A DNA stretch of 64,000 nucleotides from a virus, in the IMG/VR virus record IMGVR_UViG_3300030329_003597, positions 266-64,265 of that record. One strand, 5' to 3'. Both the position numbers and the translations under genes were made by a program. The notes under the pieces were generated by a model. The model saw nothing but the letters and a program-made list of their open reading frames with translations. It searched no databases and was not told where the DNA came from. Each line of letters opens with the position of its first letter. Positions within the stretch are counted from its first letter, which is position 1. Of this stretch, positions 22,722 to 31,303 are shown piece by piece.

Positions 22722-22916
22722 ATGGCAAAAGTTATAAAAAAGAAAAAGAAACTAAATATCTCCAACAAGAAGGTGTCTGTTGATCCACCAAAAGGTTATC
22801 ATTGGATGGAGGAACAAGGAAGATACTATTTAATGGAGGGTGATTATAAACCACATCCAGGAGCTGTACAGAAGGCTTTATTCAAAACAGCCACTCATGG
22901 GAATAGCAAAAAATAA
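22722..22916 (+). CDS. Small conserved protein (PPKGYHWMEExGRYYLM)
   Basis: Sixty-four residues: Lys-rich N-terminus, then DPPKGYHWMEEQGRYYLMEG and HPGAVQKALFKTATH. This compact motif recurs in phage small proteins beside structural genes, as I remember it. Possibly a virion component or linker; function unknown. Confidence 0.75.
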   Translation: MAKVIKKKKKLNISNKKVSVDPPKGYHWMEEQGRYYLMEGDYKPHPGAVQKALFKTATHGNSKK

Positions 22917-22933
22917 GACAAAGAAATAATAAC

Positions 22934-22941
22934 TATATTTG
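22934..22941 (+). promoter_or_regulatory. -7 box TATATTTG before decoration-type cluster
   Basis: Exact TAnnTTTG match 26 nt before the ATG of the first of four tandem paralogues. Could boost expression of that cluster and the capsid genes beyond it. Confidence 0.65.
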
Positions 22942-22959
22942 CATAAACAACTATAAACT

Positions 22960-23373
22960 ATGGCAACGACTACGGCAACAATTACACTAAACAGTCCTGA
23001 TATTACTGGGGATCCTTTAAGCTTGACTAAAACGTCAACTTTAACAAAGGCTGGTACTGCTACTGGTTTAGATCAATTTACTGGGATTACTACTGTCATA
23101 TATGCTGCTGCACAGACAGCAACTAATATTGTAGCTGCTGCTGATTATGCTGATACTACTACTTCTCATAAAGTATATATAAAGAATTCTGCAGAAGGGG
23201 CTAGTGATTTTGTTACAGTAGAACTTGGAGGTAGTAATGTATTTATGGGGAGGCTCTATCCTGGGGATTGGTGCTTTTTTCCTTATGATGGAACATTAGA
23301 TGTGGATATAGACACTAGTGCTGCGGGAATGAAAGTTGAATATGGGGTTTTCTCACAATCAGCAGCATCATAA
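22960..23373 (+). CDS. Tandem beta-rich structural protein, copy 1
   Basis: One hundred and thirty-seven residues. Starts MATTTATITLNSPDITGDPL; core SHKVYIKNSAEGASDFVTVE, then GRLYPGDWCFFPYDGTLDV and VEYGVFSQS. Copies 2 to 4 follow with the same order of motifs. The protein-level similarity with diverged third codon positions indicates an old duplication. Location upstream of scaffold and capsid suggests head decoration or head-fibre subunits (inference). Confidence 0.75.
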   Translation: MATTTATITLNSPDITGDPLSLTKTSTLTKAGTATGLDQFTGITTVIYAAAQTATNIVAAADYADTTTSHKVYIKNSAEGASDFVTVELGGSNVFMGRLYPGDWCFFPYDGTLDVDIDTSAAGMKVEYGVFSQSAAS

Positions 23374-23384
23374 TAATATAAACT

Positions 23385-23795
23385 ATGGCAACAACTACAG
23401 CGACATTAACTTTAAACAGCCCAGATATTACGGGTCACAATTTTAGTATGACTCAAACGGCTACGCTAACTAAAGCTGGCAATTCATCTGGATTAGATGA
23501 GTTTACTGGTATTACTAGTAGGATTTATTCTGCAGCTCAAACTGATACTGTTGTGGTTGCTGACGCTAATTATGCTTCTACTACTGTAGCGCATAAGGTT
23601 TACATTAGAAATACAAGTACTGGAACAAGTGATTATATTCTTGTAGAATTAGAAGGAAACGTAATTATAGGGAGACTTTATCCAGGGGACTGGATGTTTA
23701 TACCATATGGTGGTACTCTTGACGTACAAGTAACTACTGTTGCTACTGGGGTGACTATCGAATATGCTGTTTTCTCTCAATCCATAGCATCATAA
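23385..23795 (+). CDS. Tandem beta-rich structural protein, copy 2
   Basis: One hundred and thirty-six residues, clearly homologous to copy 1 along its whole length: same MATTTATLTLNSPDITG start, AHKVYIRNTSTGTSDYILVE core, GRLYPGDWMFIPYGGTLDV and EYAVFSQS end. Intergenic spacers of about 11 nt are also similar (ATAAACTATGGC), so the whole unit was duplicated. Confidence 0.75.
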   Translation: MATTTATLTLNSPDITGHNFSMTQTATLTKAGNSSGLDEFTGITSRIYSAAQTDTVVVADANYASTTVAHKVYIRNTSTGTSDYILVELEGNVIIGRLYPGDWMFIPYGGTLDVQVTTVATGVTIEYAVFSQSIAS

Positions 23796-23807
23796 TATAT
23801 ATAGATA

Positions 23808-24551
23808 ATGGCAACAACAACCGCAACAATTACATTATCTAGTACTGATTTGACTAGTAACAGCCTTAACTTATCTACAGAATCTGTATTAACAAAGGCT
23901 GCGACAATTACTGGTATATCAGATACTACTGGTTTAGCACGAAGGACTACATCTTACGCTAGTTCGGGCGTTATTGATACCGTTGTACTTTATAGAGCTG
24001 ACGACTATACTGCTAATAAAGCTAATAAGGTTTATATAAAAAATATGTCATCGACTTCTGCAGAATATTTTACGATTTATTTAACCGCAGATAGAGCTGG
24101 TGAAACTCATTCTGATGTTGATGGACTTACTGAAATAGGTAGGCTGTATGCAGGTGATTGGGCTTTCTTCCCATGGAGTGCTGTTGGCGGAACTAAAGAA
24201 GCCTTTACGGTAACTTTTGCAAATACATGGGCAGCTGGCGATACTTTTACATTTGACGGAGTTACTGTAATATCTGCAGGATCTGGATTGAATGAAATGG
24301 CTGCTGGAGTAGACGCTGCACAATTTCCTAATTGGACAACATCAGTATCTAGTGCGGTAGTTACATTTACTTCTAGATACTCTAGAGCTGATCTAGAGAT
24401 TGATACTAGCGAGGCAGTTACAGTTACGGCTGGAGACGGAACGGGAGCTGTAGCAACTACTGTTACTGGAACAAAATCTGTATCAGATATATATATTAAA
24501 CCCAGTGTTCATACTGAGATGACGTTTGAGCATATGTTATTTTATGAATAA
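23808..24551 (+). CDS. Tandem structural protein, copy 3, with inserted domain
   Basis: Two hundred and forty-seven residues. Homologous to copies 1 and 2 up to GRLYAGDWAFFPWSAVGGTK, then about 95 extra residues (from AFTVTFANTWAAGDTFTFDG to about VATTVTGTKSV) before the family ending VHTEMTFEHMLFYE. The insert resembles beta modules of tail or fibre proteins, with its own VDAAQFPNWTTSVSSAVVTF segment. So an extra domain was spliced into a loop near the end of this paralogue. Confidence 0.75.
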   Translation: MATTTATITLSSTDLTSNSLNLSTESVLTKAATITGISDTTGLARRTTSYASSGVIDTVVLYRADDYTANKANKVYIKNMSSTSAEYFTIYLTADRAGETHSDVDGLTEIGRLYAGDWAFFPWSAVGGTKEAFTVTFANTWAAGDTFTFDGVTVISAGSGLNEMAAGVDAAQFPNWTTSVSSAVVTFTSRYSRADLEIDTSEAVTVTAGDGTGAVATTVTGTKSVSDIYIKPSVHTEMTFEHMLFYE

Positions 24552-24970
24552 TGGCAACAATTAAAGCAAATTTATCATTAACTAGTGCTGGGGTTTTAGC
24601 CAGTCCTCTTAGTATTTCTCAGGAATTTTCATCGTCTGTTGATTCTGGCAGCCTTATTAAAGCAAAAGTAAAGGGAACGGCTGTAGATACTAATGACATG
24701 ATTGTATATCTAGCTAATGATAAAAGCGACAGAGCTTATTTATATATAAGGAATAATGAATCTGAATTAGAAAACTATATATATTTACGCAACGAAACTG
24801 AAAGCGATTCAGCTTTTGCTGCTAAAATTGGTGGCGGTGAGTTTGCTTTTATTCCTCTTGCCCCAGATAAAACTTATGCTGTACACGCTACAAGAGAAAA
24901 TACTATTATTGAGTACGGCGTATTCGGAAACGACAATCCTTCTGTAATCCTTGGAGGTTCAGGAACATAA
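24551..24970 (+). CDS. Tandem beta-rich structural protein, copy 4 (divergent)
   Basis: One hundred and thirty-nine residues, the most divergent of the cluster but retaining the order: MATIKANLSLTSAGV start, RAYLYIRNNESELENYIYLR core, GGEFAFIPLAPDKTYAV and IEYGVFGND. Its ATG overlaps the previous stop. Confidence 0.7.
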   Translation: MATIKANLSLTSAGVLASPLSISQEFSSSVDSGSLIKAKVKGTAVDTNDMIVYLANDKSDRAYLYIRNNESELENYIYLRNETESDSAFAAKIGGGEFAFIPLAPDKTYAVHATRENTIIEYGVFGNDNPSVILGGSGT

Positions 24971-24983
24971 TAAATAAAAAACT

Positions 24984-25511
24984 ATGGCATTTAAGACAGT
25001 AACATTAACTCCTACTTTAAGCACAGACGCATACGCTGATGGTGATGTTCTTTTTAATGAAGAAATAATGCTTCCTGCTAGAGGAGCTAAACTTATAGGT
25101 GGATGGATGATTGACCAAACCAATAAGCTTAATGCTGAAAAAGTTTCTTTATTCTTTTTTGGTAAAAATGAAAATGCGTTTGGTACTGTAAATGCTACCG
25201 CTAATATCAGTAAGGCAAATCTTAGAACCAATCAATTTCAAGGTGTTATTAATGTAGCTGATTCTGCATATAGCTCACTAGGTTTTTCTGATATAGATAA
25301 TGCACCTACTTTTAGACCGTTTGTTATATACAACGATGCTGATCCTACACTCGACGGAACTGATGATGCGGTAGATGTTTATGGTCCTGTTTTAAGTAGT
25401 GTAGAAACTGGAGGTAAAATATATGTAAGCGGTATTATACACGCTGCAGATGGTACATTAGCAGCTATGGCAGCAGATGAGCTAGACTTTGTATTTTACT
25501 TCGAATACTAA
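24984..25511 (+). CDS. Head-associated beta protein
   Basis: One hundred and seventy-five residues, starting MAFKTVTLTPTLSTDAYADG. The phrase LTPTLxTxAYADGDVLF is one I recall from small proteins near major capsid genes of Bacteroidota and marine phages. Later FFGKNENAFGTVNA and a C-terminal LDFVFYFEY strand. Probably a minor head or head-fibre protein. No enzymatic motif. Confidence 0.7.
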   Translation: MAFKTVTLTPTLSTDAYADGDVLFNEEIMLPARGAKLIGGWMIDQTNKLNAEKVSLFFFGKNENAFGTVNATANISKANLRTNQFQGVINVADSAYSSLGFSDIDNAPTFRPFVIYNDADPTLDGTDDAVDVYGPVLSSVETGGKIYVSGIIHAADGTLAAMAADELDFVFYFEY

Positions 25512-25536
25512 ATTGAATATTAATAATTAAATAATA

Positions 25537-26724
25537 ATGGAAGAAAATAAAGAAACCGTCGGAGGGTTTGAAGTGTTCAGCTCACCCGAAGAACTTTCTG
25601 CATCGATGAATGCAGAACCACAACAGACAGAAACAATGACAGAAGAGGCTCCCCAACAGGAGTCTCAAGTAGTTTCTGAACCCGTGCAAGAACAAGCTGC
25701 CCCTCAGGTTGAATCTCAACCTCAAGAGCAGATTCAAGAACAGCAAGTAGAAGCGCAACCAGAACAAGTTCCTAATCAAGCGGAGCAGGTGTCTGAGCAG
25801 CCTCAACTTGAAACTCAAGAAGTAGAAAATATTCAACAGAGTTCATCTGCTGAAATAAATTATAGTGATAGTCAGATCGAAGAAGCAGTTATGTCTTATC
25901 TAAGCGAGAAGCTTGAAAGAGATGTATCGTCTTTAGATGATCTACTAACTCCACAGAACCCCGTTGACGAAAGGGTGGAAGCAATAGCTAATTTTGTTAG
26001 TGAGACTGGAAGGTCTCCACAAGAATGGTTTACTTATCAGTCACTGAATACATCTGAGATGGATGATTCGACTCTAGTAAAAGTAGACATGGCTATACAA
26101 TATCCTAACCTTACAGCTAACGAGGTAAACACTCTTATTCAGAATAAGTACAAGTTAGATCCAAACAAGTTCTCTGAAGATGAAGTAAAAATTGGAAGCC
26201 TTCAAATGAAGGTAGATGCAGCAAACGCTAAGAAGCAGATAGAAGAGCAACGCATGAGATATGCAGCTCCTGAACCAAAGCAAGAAGCAGCAGAACCAGA
26301 AACCTTTATTAATGATGAGTGGATCTCAGAAATGAGAAAAGAGGCTAATGATTTGACTGGATTAGAATTTGACCTAGGCAATAACAAAACCTTTACTTTC
26401 GGATTGGATGACCGATATAAACAAGAACTCGTGAACAAGAATGCTCGTCTTGATGAGTATTTTGATTCATATGTTCGAGATGACGGAAGTTGGGATTTTG
26501 ATACATTAAACTCACACCGTGCTATTGTTGACAATATCGATGCTATTATCTCGTCTACTTATAGGCAAGGGCTTAGTGACGGTCAAAAAAATGTAGTGCA
26601 GAATGCGTCTAATATTCAAGCTCAAGTTCCTAATCAGAGCACTCAAAATGATAACAATCCTTTAGAGGAACAATTAAAGAATATCATGGGTAAGGGCTCT
26701 AATAAACTTACTTTTAAAATCTAA
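25537..26724 (+). CDS. Scaffolding-type protein
   Basis: Three hundred and ninety-five residues, immediately upstream of the capsid gene. The first 110 residues are disordered and Glu/Gln/Pro/Val-rich (QPQEQIQEQQVEAQPEQVP); the remainder is acidic and helical with PEPKQEAAEPETF. Composition and position match podovirus scaffolds that guide prohead assembly and are then released. No protease gene was identified nearby. Assigned by context. Confidence 0.75.
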   Translation: MEENKETVGGFEVFSSPEELSASMNAEPQQTETMTEEAPQQESQVVSEPVQEQAAPQVESQPQEQIQEQQVEAQPEQVPNQAEQVSEQPQLETQEVENIQQSSSAEINYSDSQIEEAVMSYLSEKLERDVSSLDDLLTPQNPVDERVEAIANFVSETGRSPQEWFTYQSLNTSEMDDSTLVKVDMAIQYPNLTANEVNTLIQNKYKLDPNKFSEDEVKIGSLQMKVDAANAKKQIEEQRMRYAAPEPKQEAAEPETFINDEWISEMRKEANDLTGLEFDLGNNKTFTFGLDDRYKQELVNKNARLDEYFDSYVRDDGSWDFDTLNSHRAIVDNIDAIISSTYRQGLSDGQKNVVQNASNIQAQVPNQSTQNDNNPLEEQLKNIMGKGSNKLTFKI

Positions 26725-26738
26725 AATATTAAGAAAAT

Positions 26739-28148
26739 ATGGCTACTACTGCTGCTGCGGCTGCTGGTTTAGATAACGCTACTGCGAATCTGAGACTAAC
26801 GCCCGAAACTTATACAACTATAGGTACTCTGCTCAAGGCTAACAAAGACTTTGTTATCCCTGAATTAGTAGAATCTTATGGTGATCAAGGAATCACTGGA
26901 TTCCTTAAATTAACAGGTGCTGTGATAAACGGAGGAACTTCTGACCAAGTTGATTGGTACGAAGGAGGTCGTCGTCACCGCCTTGTAACAGGATCTACAG
27001 ACTCTGTGGATGACGATCAGGCTACTTTAACTGTTTCTGCTGACTCTACTAACGGTACTCCAATCGGTCCTAACGATGTTGTTATGGACAGTGCTAACGG
27101 ACAAAGATTTGTTTGTATCGACGTTACTGGAGCTCCTGGTGCTACAACTACTTTACAGCTTGCTACTCTAGATGGAGGTGCAGCTTCTGCTAACACAACT
27201 GACAGATCATTTATTGTCTTAGGCAATATGTACGGACAGGGAACTGAGCAACCAGCTCACTTCACTGATGCTGACTTAGTTAAGCGTCAAAATCCGTTTA
27301 TGATTGTTAAGGACCGTTACCAAGTAAATGGTTCTCAAGCAACTAATATCGGTTGGGTAAATGTTGGTGGTGGAGAATACCGCTGGTTTATGTACGGTGA
27401 GCAAGAAGCTCGTGCTCGTTTTGAGGACCGTCGTGAAATGATGATGCTATTTGCTGAAACAGGAAACGATGACAACTGGACTAATGTAACTTCTGCTACA
27501 TACGATGGTGAGGCTCAAGAATCTGGAGTTGGTTCTGAAGGATATGTTTCTGCTGTTGAAAGCAGAGGTATCGTGGTTTCTAACGCTAACGCTAATCCAC
27601 TTGATTCTTTCTCTGAGTTTGATGATATCATCGTTGAGCTTGACAAAAATGGTGCTGTTTCTGAATACGCTATGTACGTAAACAGAAAGCAAGATTTAGC
27701 TATTGATGACATGCTTGCGTCTGGTATCTCTACTGGAGTAACTGCTGGTCTAGCTGGACAGTTCGGTGCATTTAACAATGACGCTGATATGGCTGTAAAG
27801 CTTGGATTTAAGTCGTTCACTCGTGGTGGATATACTTTCCACAAGCATGATTGGAAGCTTCTAAACGATCCAACTCTTTTAGGTGCGTCTAACTATCTTC
27901 AAGGAGCTATGATCCCTATGTCTCAAGTTACTGATGCTCGTTCAGGAATGAAAGCTCCTGCTCTAGCTATGTACCACAAAGAGGCTAACGGATACTCTCG
28001 TGAACTAGAGCACTGGGTAACTGGTGGTGGAGTTTTAGGATACAACAATAACGGAGATGCTGGTAAAGACGTTGCTACGTTCCACTACCGTTCTGAGTGT
28101 GCTCTTGTAACTCGTGCTGCTAACCAACACGTTCTTATCAAAGGATAA
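26739..28148 (+). CDS. Major capsid protein
   Basis: Four hundred and sixty-nine residues, as expected for an HK97-fold capsid protein of this phage type. Ala/Gly-rich throughout, with VVMDSANGQRFVCIDVTG in the middle and a C-terminal TFHYRSECALVTRAANQHVL. Codon use stands out: Arg is mainly CGT and Asn/Asp/Phe often C-ending (for instance GGTCGTCGTCACCGC), unlike the AGA-rich neighbours, which fits very high expression. Follows the scaffold by 14 nt. Confidence 0.85.
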   Translation: MATTAAAAAGLDNATANLRLTPETYTTIGTLLKANKDFVIPELVESYGDQGITGFLKLTGAVINGGTSDQVDWYEGGRRHRLVTGSTDSVDDDQATLTVSADSTNGTPIGPNDVVMDSANGQRFVCIDVTGAPGATTTLQLATLDGGAASANTTDRSFIVLGNMYGQGTEQPAHFTDADLVKRQNPFMIVKDRYQVNGSQATNIGWVNVGGGEYRWFMYGEQEARARFEDRREMMMLFAETGNDDNWTNVTSATYDGEAQESGVGSEGYVSAVESRGIVVSNANANPLDSFSEFDDIIVELDKNGAVSEYAMYVNRKQDLAIDDMLASGISTGVTAGLAGQFGAFNNDADMAVKLGFKSFTRGGYTFHKHDWKLLNDPTLLGASNYLQGAMIPMSQVTDARSGMKAPALAMYHKEANGYSRELEHWVTGGGVLGYNNNGDAGKDVATFHYRSECALVTRAANQHVLIKG

Positions 28149-28191
28149 TATAAGATTTGTTTTACTATATAACTTTTAAAAATTAGAAAAA

Positions 28192-28998
28192 ATGGCTGCA
28201 AAATATTTATTTTTCGATGCTGACTCACATAACTCTGCTGTATTACCAGCAGATAAGTTGCTGGGAATGGATCAAACTGATGACACAAGCATAAGCTTGA
28301 AGTTTGCTGATGTGGACGGGACCGATGGTCTTATCACGGAGGTAGACCTTACTATTGACACTGGAACAGAAAAAGCTGTAATGAAAGCTATTTCAGAAGC
28401 TATTGCTTTTGGAAAAGAGCAGTTTTGTGTTGTTGCTGATGACGTAAATAGCGATTACTTAAGTGCTTCAATTACTAACGTAGAGATTACTACTGGAGGT
28501 AGTGGTCTTTCTGCTGGAACTGGTATTACTTCTGGAACTGGTACAGTGTATAAAAGCTGGCAAGAGTCTCTTGGAAATGGAGTTATTAAGACTTCTATTT
28601 TCGTTGACTTAACTGGTCTAGCTGGTGGTGCTGATGGAGACATTATTGGAGCAGCTTCTGCTGCTAATTGTCACATTGGTCAATACACTGTTGCTAAATG
28701 TGGAACTCTTTTCGCTGCTAGTCTAAGATGTCTAGAGGTACCTCTTGTAGGTCCAGATGACATTGAGATTCACTCAGGTGATGAAGCTACAGGTACTGAA
28801 GATGCTGCAATGTCAGGATTAACTAATAATACAACATTAGCTGCTGCGGGTGATGCATTTGCGGCAGCTCAGGGAGGTAATATTCCTTTCTCAGCTCTTC
28901 CTGCTGCTGATCAATATTTATATATTGTTGATGGCGAGGGCGATACTGGAGTATATACAGCTGGACAGATTCTTATTGAACTGTACGGATCTAAGTAA
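28192..28998 (+). CDS. Capsid-adjacent Ala/Gly-rich structural protein
   Basis: Two hundred and sixty-eight residues starting MAAKYLFFDADSHNSAVLPA. Low charge, rich in Ala, Gly, Ser, Thr; beta-like. Codon use is intermediate between the capsid gene and the rest. Follows the capsid gene after a 43-nt leader and precedes a strong terminator, so it is probably a stoichiometric decoration-type protein. No family recognised. Confidence 0.7.
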   Translation: MAAKYLFFDADSHNSAVLPADKLLGMDQTDDTSISLKFADVDGTDGLITEVDLTIDTGTEKAVMKAISEAIAFGKEQFCVVADDVNSDYLSASITNVEITTGGSGLSAGTGITSGTGTVYKSWQESLGNGVIKTSIFVDLTGLAGGADGDIIGAASAANCHIGQYTVAKCGTLFAASLRCLEVPLVGPDDIEIHSGDEATGTEDAAMSGLTNNTTLAAAGDAFAAAQGGNIPFSALPAADQYLYIVDGEGDTGVYTAGQILIELYGSK

Positions 28999-29019
28999 TT
29001 ATTGATTTACTACTACAAG

Positions 29020-29043
29020 AAAGGGGCTTCGGCCCCTTTTTTA
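29020..29043 (+). terminator. Strong intrinsic terminator with cUUCGg loop
   Basis: AAAGGGGC-TTCG-GCCCCTTT, a 5-bp GC stem extended by A-T pairs, followed by T-rich sequence. It ends the capsid transcription unit and is followed within 9 nt by a new -7 box. Confidence 0.9.
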
Positions 29044-29050
29044 TTTGTCG

Positions 29051-29058
29051 TATATTTG
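29051..29058 (+). promoter_or_regulatory. -7 box TATATTTG after terminator
   Basis: Exact TAnnTTTG match directly after the terminator, 29 nt before the ATG at 29080. Restarts transcription for the next two genes. Confidence 0.7.
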
Positions 29059-29079
29059 TACGTAAATTTAATCTACTGA

Positions 29080-30366
29080 ATGAAGTTTTTCCTATTCAAT
29101 ATAAATGAACCTACTGAAGGAAGCGAAAGAGCTTCAGACTCTGGTATAGGAGTAAGTACTTTCTGTGTGCCAGTAGACAAACTATGCAATATTACATCCT
29201 CTAAAGGATTTATTAATATGACGTTTGATAATGCTGGAATTTATGATGAAGCCCTTGTGAGGCCTGGAGAAGCTTTAAATAAAGTAAATGTTACTATAGC
29301 TTCTGATGAAAATCAAGAAGTACTATTAATAAAAAGTATTTTAAACTTTATAAGCGTAGAATCTGCTCAAAAGATTTTAACTTTTGATATTGTAGAAAAA
29401 ACTTCTTTATTTAGTGCAGCTAAAATAGAATCTATATCTGACATAAAGCTTAAAATACCAACTATGCCTATTAACATGGAAACAGGTAGGTTGTCTGCTG
29501 GTTCAGCTTCTGATGAATATCAAGATACTATTGCAGGTATAAATTTCCATGGCAATTTACCATCTCTTGACTTTAACCATGAAGGATTAGACTCTTTTGC
29601 TGATACGGCTGAAATAACATCATGGCGTAACGCAGGGACTGGTGGAGTTACTTACAGTATAGCTAGTAATGTAGGAACACCTAGTTGTGAAACTGATGCT
29701 GCAACAAGTGGGATAAATCAAAAATCAGTTTACCTACAGTTTGGAGAGAATTTTGTAATCCCTAATGCATTTAGTGTTAGAGGTGATTATACCTTATATT
29801 GCGTATTAGGGGCTTCAATTAGAGCAATGGTTTTATATGGTGACTCAGCAGGGGAAACAATGGGATTTGGAGGGGGTATGGTAAGTGGAGCTATAGATGA
29901 CGCAAATGATGTAAGCCCTAAAGCTCATTCTTTTACTGTTAGACATAGCGGAATGACTGGAGCTGCTGCTACTGTGCAGACAGACAATACAGATAATGGA
30001 ACTATTAGTTACAGATGGCCAGACTACTACGAAAGCGAACAAGATGTATCTAAAATGGATGTTGATGTGTGGATTATTAGAAGGGATAAAGACTATAATA
30101 TATTTTTACATAATAGAGATGGCGATATTATAGGATTTATACCAGCTAAAACTGAGTTTTTAGACGATACTTTATTAGCAACAACTCCAGGCAGAACAGA
30201 TGGTGATTTACTAATACAAGAGTTGGGAACAAGCGGTAGTGTTACTACAGCTTCATTTGCCTACTTTAGAGGATATATATCAAGATTTGGAGTAATACCT
30301 AATGATATAGGTGCTGCTAAGTCTGCTACATTAGCACAAGATTTATTTAAATTTTATAACCCTTAA
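29080..30366 (+). CDS. Structural protein with lectin-like domain
   Basis: Four hundred and twenty-eight residues. N-terminal 130 residues form a separate alpha/beta domain. From about 165 (SLDFNHEGLDSFADTAEITS) to 400 the order of strands (SVYLQFGENFVIP, YTLYCVLG, SFTVRHSG, DVWIIRRDKDYNIFLHNRDG) resembles a LamG/ConA-type jelly roll. It may bind glycans on the host surface as a head or tail appendage. Domain call is by eye, so moderate. Confidence 0.6.
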   Translation: MKFFLFNINEPTEGSERASDSGIGVSTFCVPVDKLCNITSSKGFINMTFDNAGIYDEALVRPGEALNKVNVTIASDENQEVLLIKSILNFISVESAQKILTFDIVEKTSLFSAAKIESISDIKLKIPTMPINMETGRLSAGSASDEYQDTIAGINFHGNLPSLDFNHEGLDSFADTAEITSWRNAGTGGVTYSIASNVGTPSCETDAATSGINQKSVYLQFGENFVIPNAFSVRGDYTLYCVLGASIRAMVLYGDSAGETMGFGGGMVSGAIDDANDVSPKAHSFTVRHSGMTGAAATVQTDNTDNGTISYRWPDYYESEQDVSKMDVDVWIIRRDKDYNIFLHNRDGDIIGFIPAKTEFLDDTLLATTPGRTDGDLLIQELGTSGSVTTASFAYFRGYISRFGVIPNDIGAAKSATLAQDLFKFYNP

Positions 30367-30378
30367 TTTATTTTAATA

Positions 30379-31239
30379 ATGGAAACAAAAACAAAAAGGT
30401 CTGCTGGGCGACCTAAACCCCAGGTAAAAGCAGTTGAAGAAACTGTAGTAGAAACGCCAGTAATGGAAGCCCCACCAAAGGCTTCTACTAAGAAAAAAAA
30501 GATTATTAGGCGTGAAGTTGAGACTAATAAAGCTACTGAATTTGAAATTATAAAAGGTGGTGGTATAGTATTTATGTTACCTCAAAAAGGTGTTACTATA
30601 TACGATAAAGAAATGGACACTGTAAGAGAAATTAGATATTGTCCTAATGAACCATCTATATTTGTTGATGAACAATCAGATAACGCTTTACGTAGTACTG
30701 TAGCATTTAGGGATGGCAAGATATTTGTCCCTAGAGAAAAACCCAACCTTAAGGCTTTTTTAGAAATACATCCAGCAAACAAAGCTAATGGCGGGAGCGT
30801 CTTCCGTGAAATTAATAAAAGAAAAGAATCCTTAGAGGAATTAGAAAAAGAGTTCTTAGTTAATGACGCTATCTCTATTGTTAGAGATAGAGATATTAAC
30901 GATCTTTTAGCTATATCTATGTACTTCGGGATTAATATTAATGCCCCAGTTTCTGAGATAAGGTACAATCTTTTAAGAATTGCTAAGTCTAAGCCATCTG
31001 AATTTATGCAATCTCTTGACTCCCCTCAAGTTTCTTGCAGGTCTACAATTCAGCAAGCTAAAGAGTATCAAATCTTAAACTTAAAGAAAGATGGTGTTTA
31101 TTGGTTCGATTCTAATAAACTTATTGTATCTGTTCCTGTAGGTCAAGATGCTATTGATACCATGGTGAGGTTCTGCTTAACAGAAAAAGGTGCATCTACT
31201 TTAAGCCTTATAGAAGAGAGATTAGATAAACTATCATAA
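30379..31239 (+). CDS. Virion-type protein with Lys-rich N-terminus
   Basis: Two hundred and eighty-six residues. The first 50 are basic and Pro-rich (KRSAGRPKPQVKAVEET) and likely disordered; a beta domain (EFEIIKGGGIVFMLPQKGV, EIRYCPNEPSIFVDE) and a helical C-terminal part follow. In gene order it lies between appendage and connector genes, a position where I recall a similar conserved protein in Bacteroidota phages. Function unknown. Confidence 0.65.
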   Translation: METKTKRSAGRPKPQVKAVEETVVETPVMEAPPKASTKKKKIIRREVETNKATEFEIIKGGGIVFMLPQKGVTIYDKEMDTVREIRYCPNEPSIFVDEQSDNALRSTVAFRDGKIFVPREKPNLKAFLEIHPANKANGGSVFREINKRKESLEELEKEFLVNDAISIVRDRDINDLLAISMYFGININAPVSEIRYNLLRIAKSKPSEFMQSLDSPQVSCRSTIQQAKEYQILNLKKDGVYWFDSNKLIVSVPVGQDAIDTMVRFCLTEKGASTLSLIEERLDKLS

Positions 31240-31256
31240 TTCATAATTACACTATT

Positions 31257-31286
31257 AAAAGGCCGCCTAAACAGGCGGCTTTTTTA
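31257..31286 (+). terminator. Intrinsic terminator
   Basis: GCCGCCT-AAAC-AGGCGGC, a perfect 7-bp GC stem flanked by A4/T6. It ends the unit holding the genes at 29080 and 30379 and is followed at once by a -7 box. Confidence 0.9.
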
Positions 31287-31291
31287 TTTAG

Positions 31292-31299
31292 TATATTTG
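31292..31299 (+). promoter_or_regulatory. -7 box TATATTTG, 12 nt before ATG
   Basis: Exact match right after the terminator, with the same 12-nt spacing to ATG (31304) as the boxes at 6570, 7011 and 7905. Predicts a near-leaderless mRNA for the connector-nozzle unit. Confidence 0.75.
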
Positions 31300-31303
31300 T
31301 GTT

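Noticed and set aside
28153-28160. AAGATTTG before the gene at 28192 as a -7 box
   Set aside because: Differs from TAnnTTTG at the first base; kept out of the promoter list.
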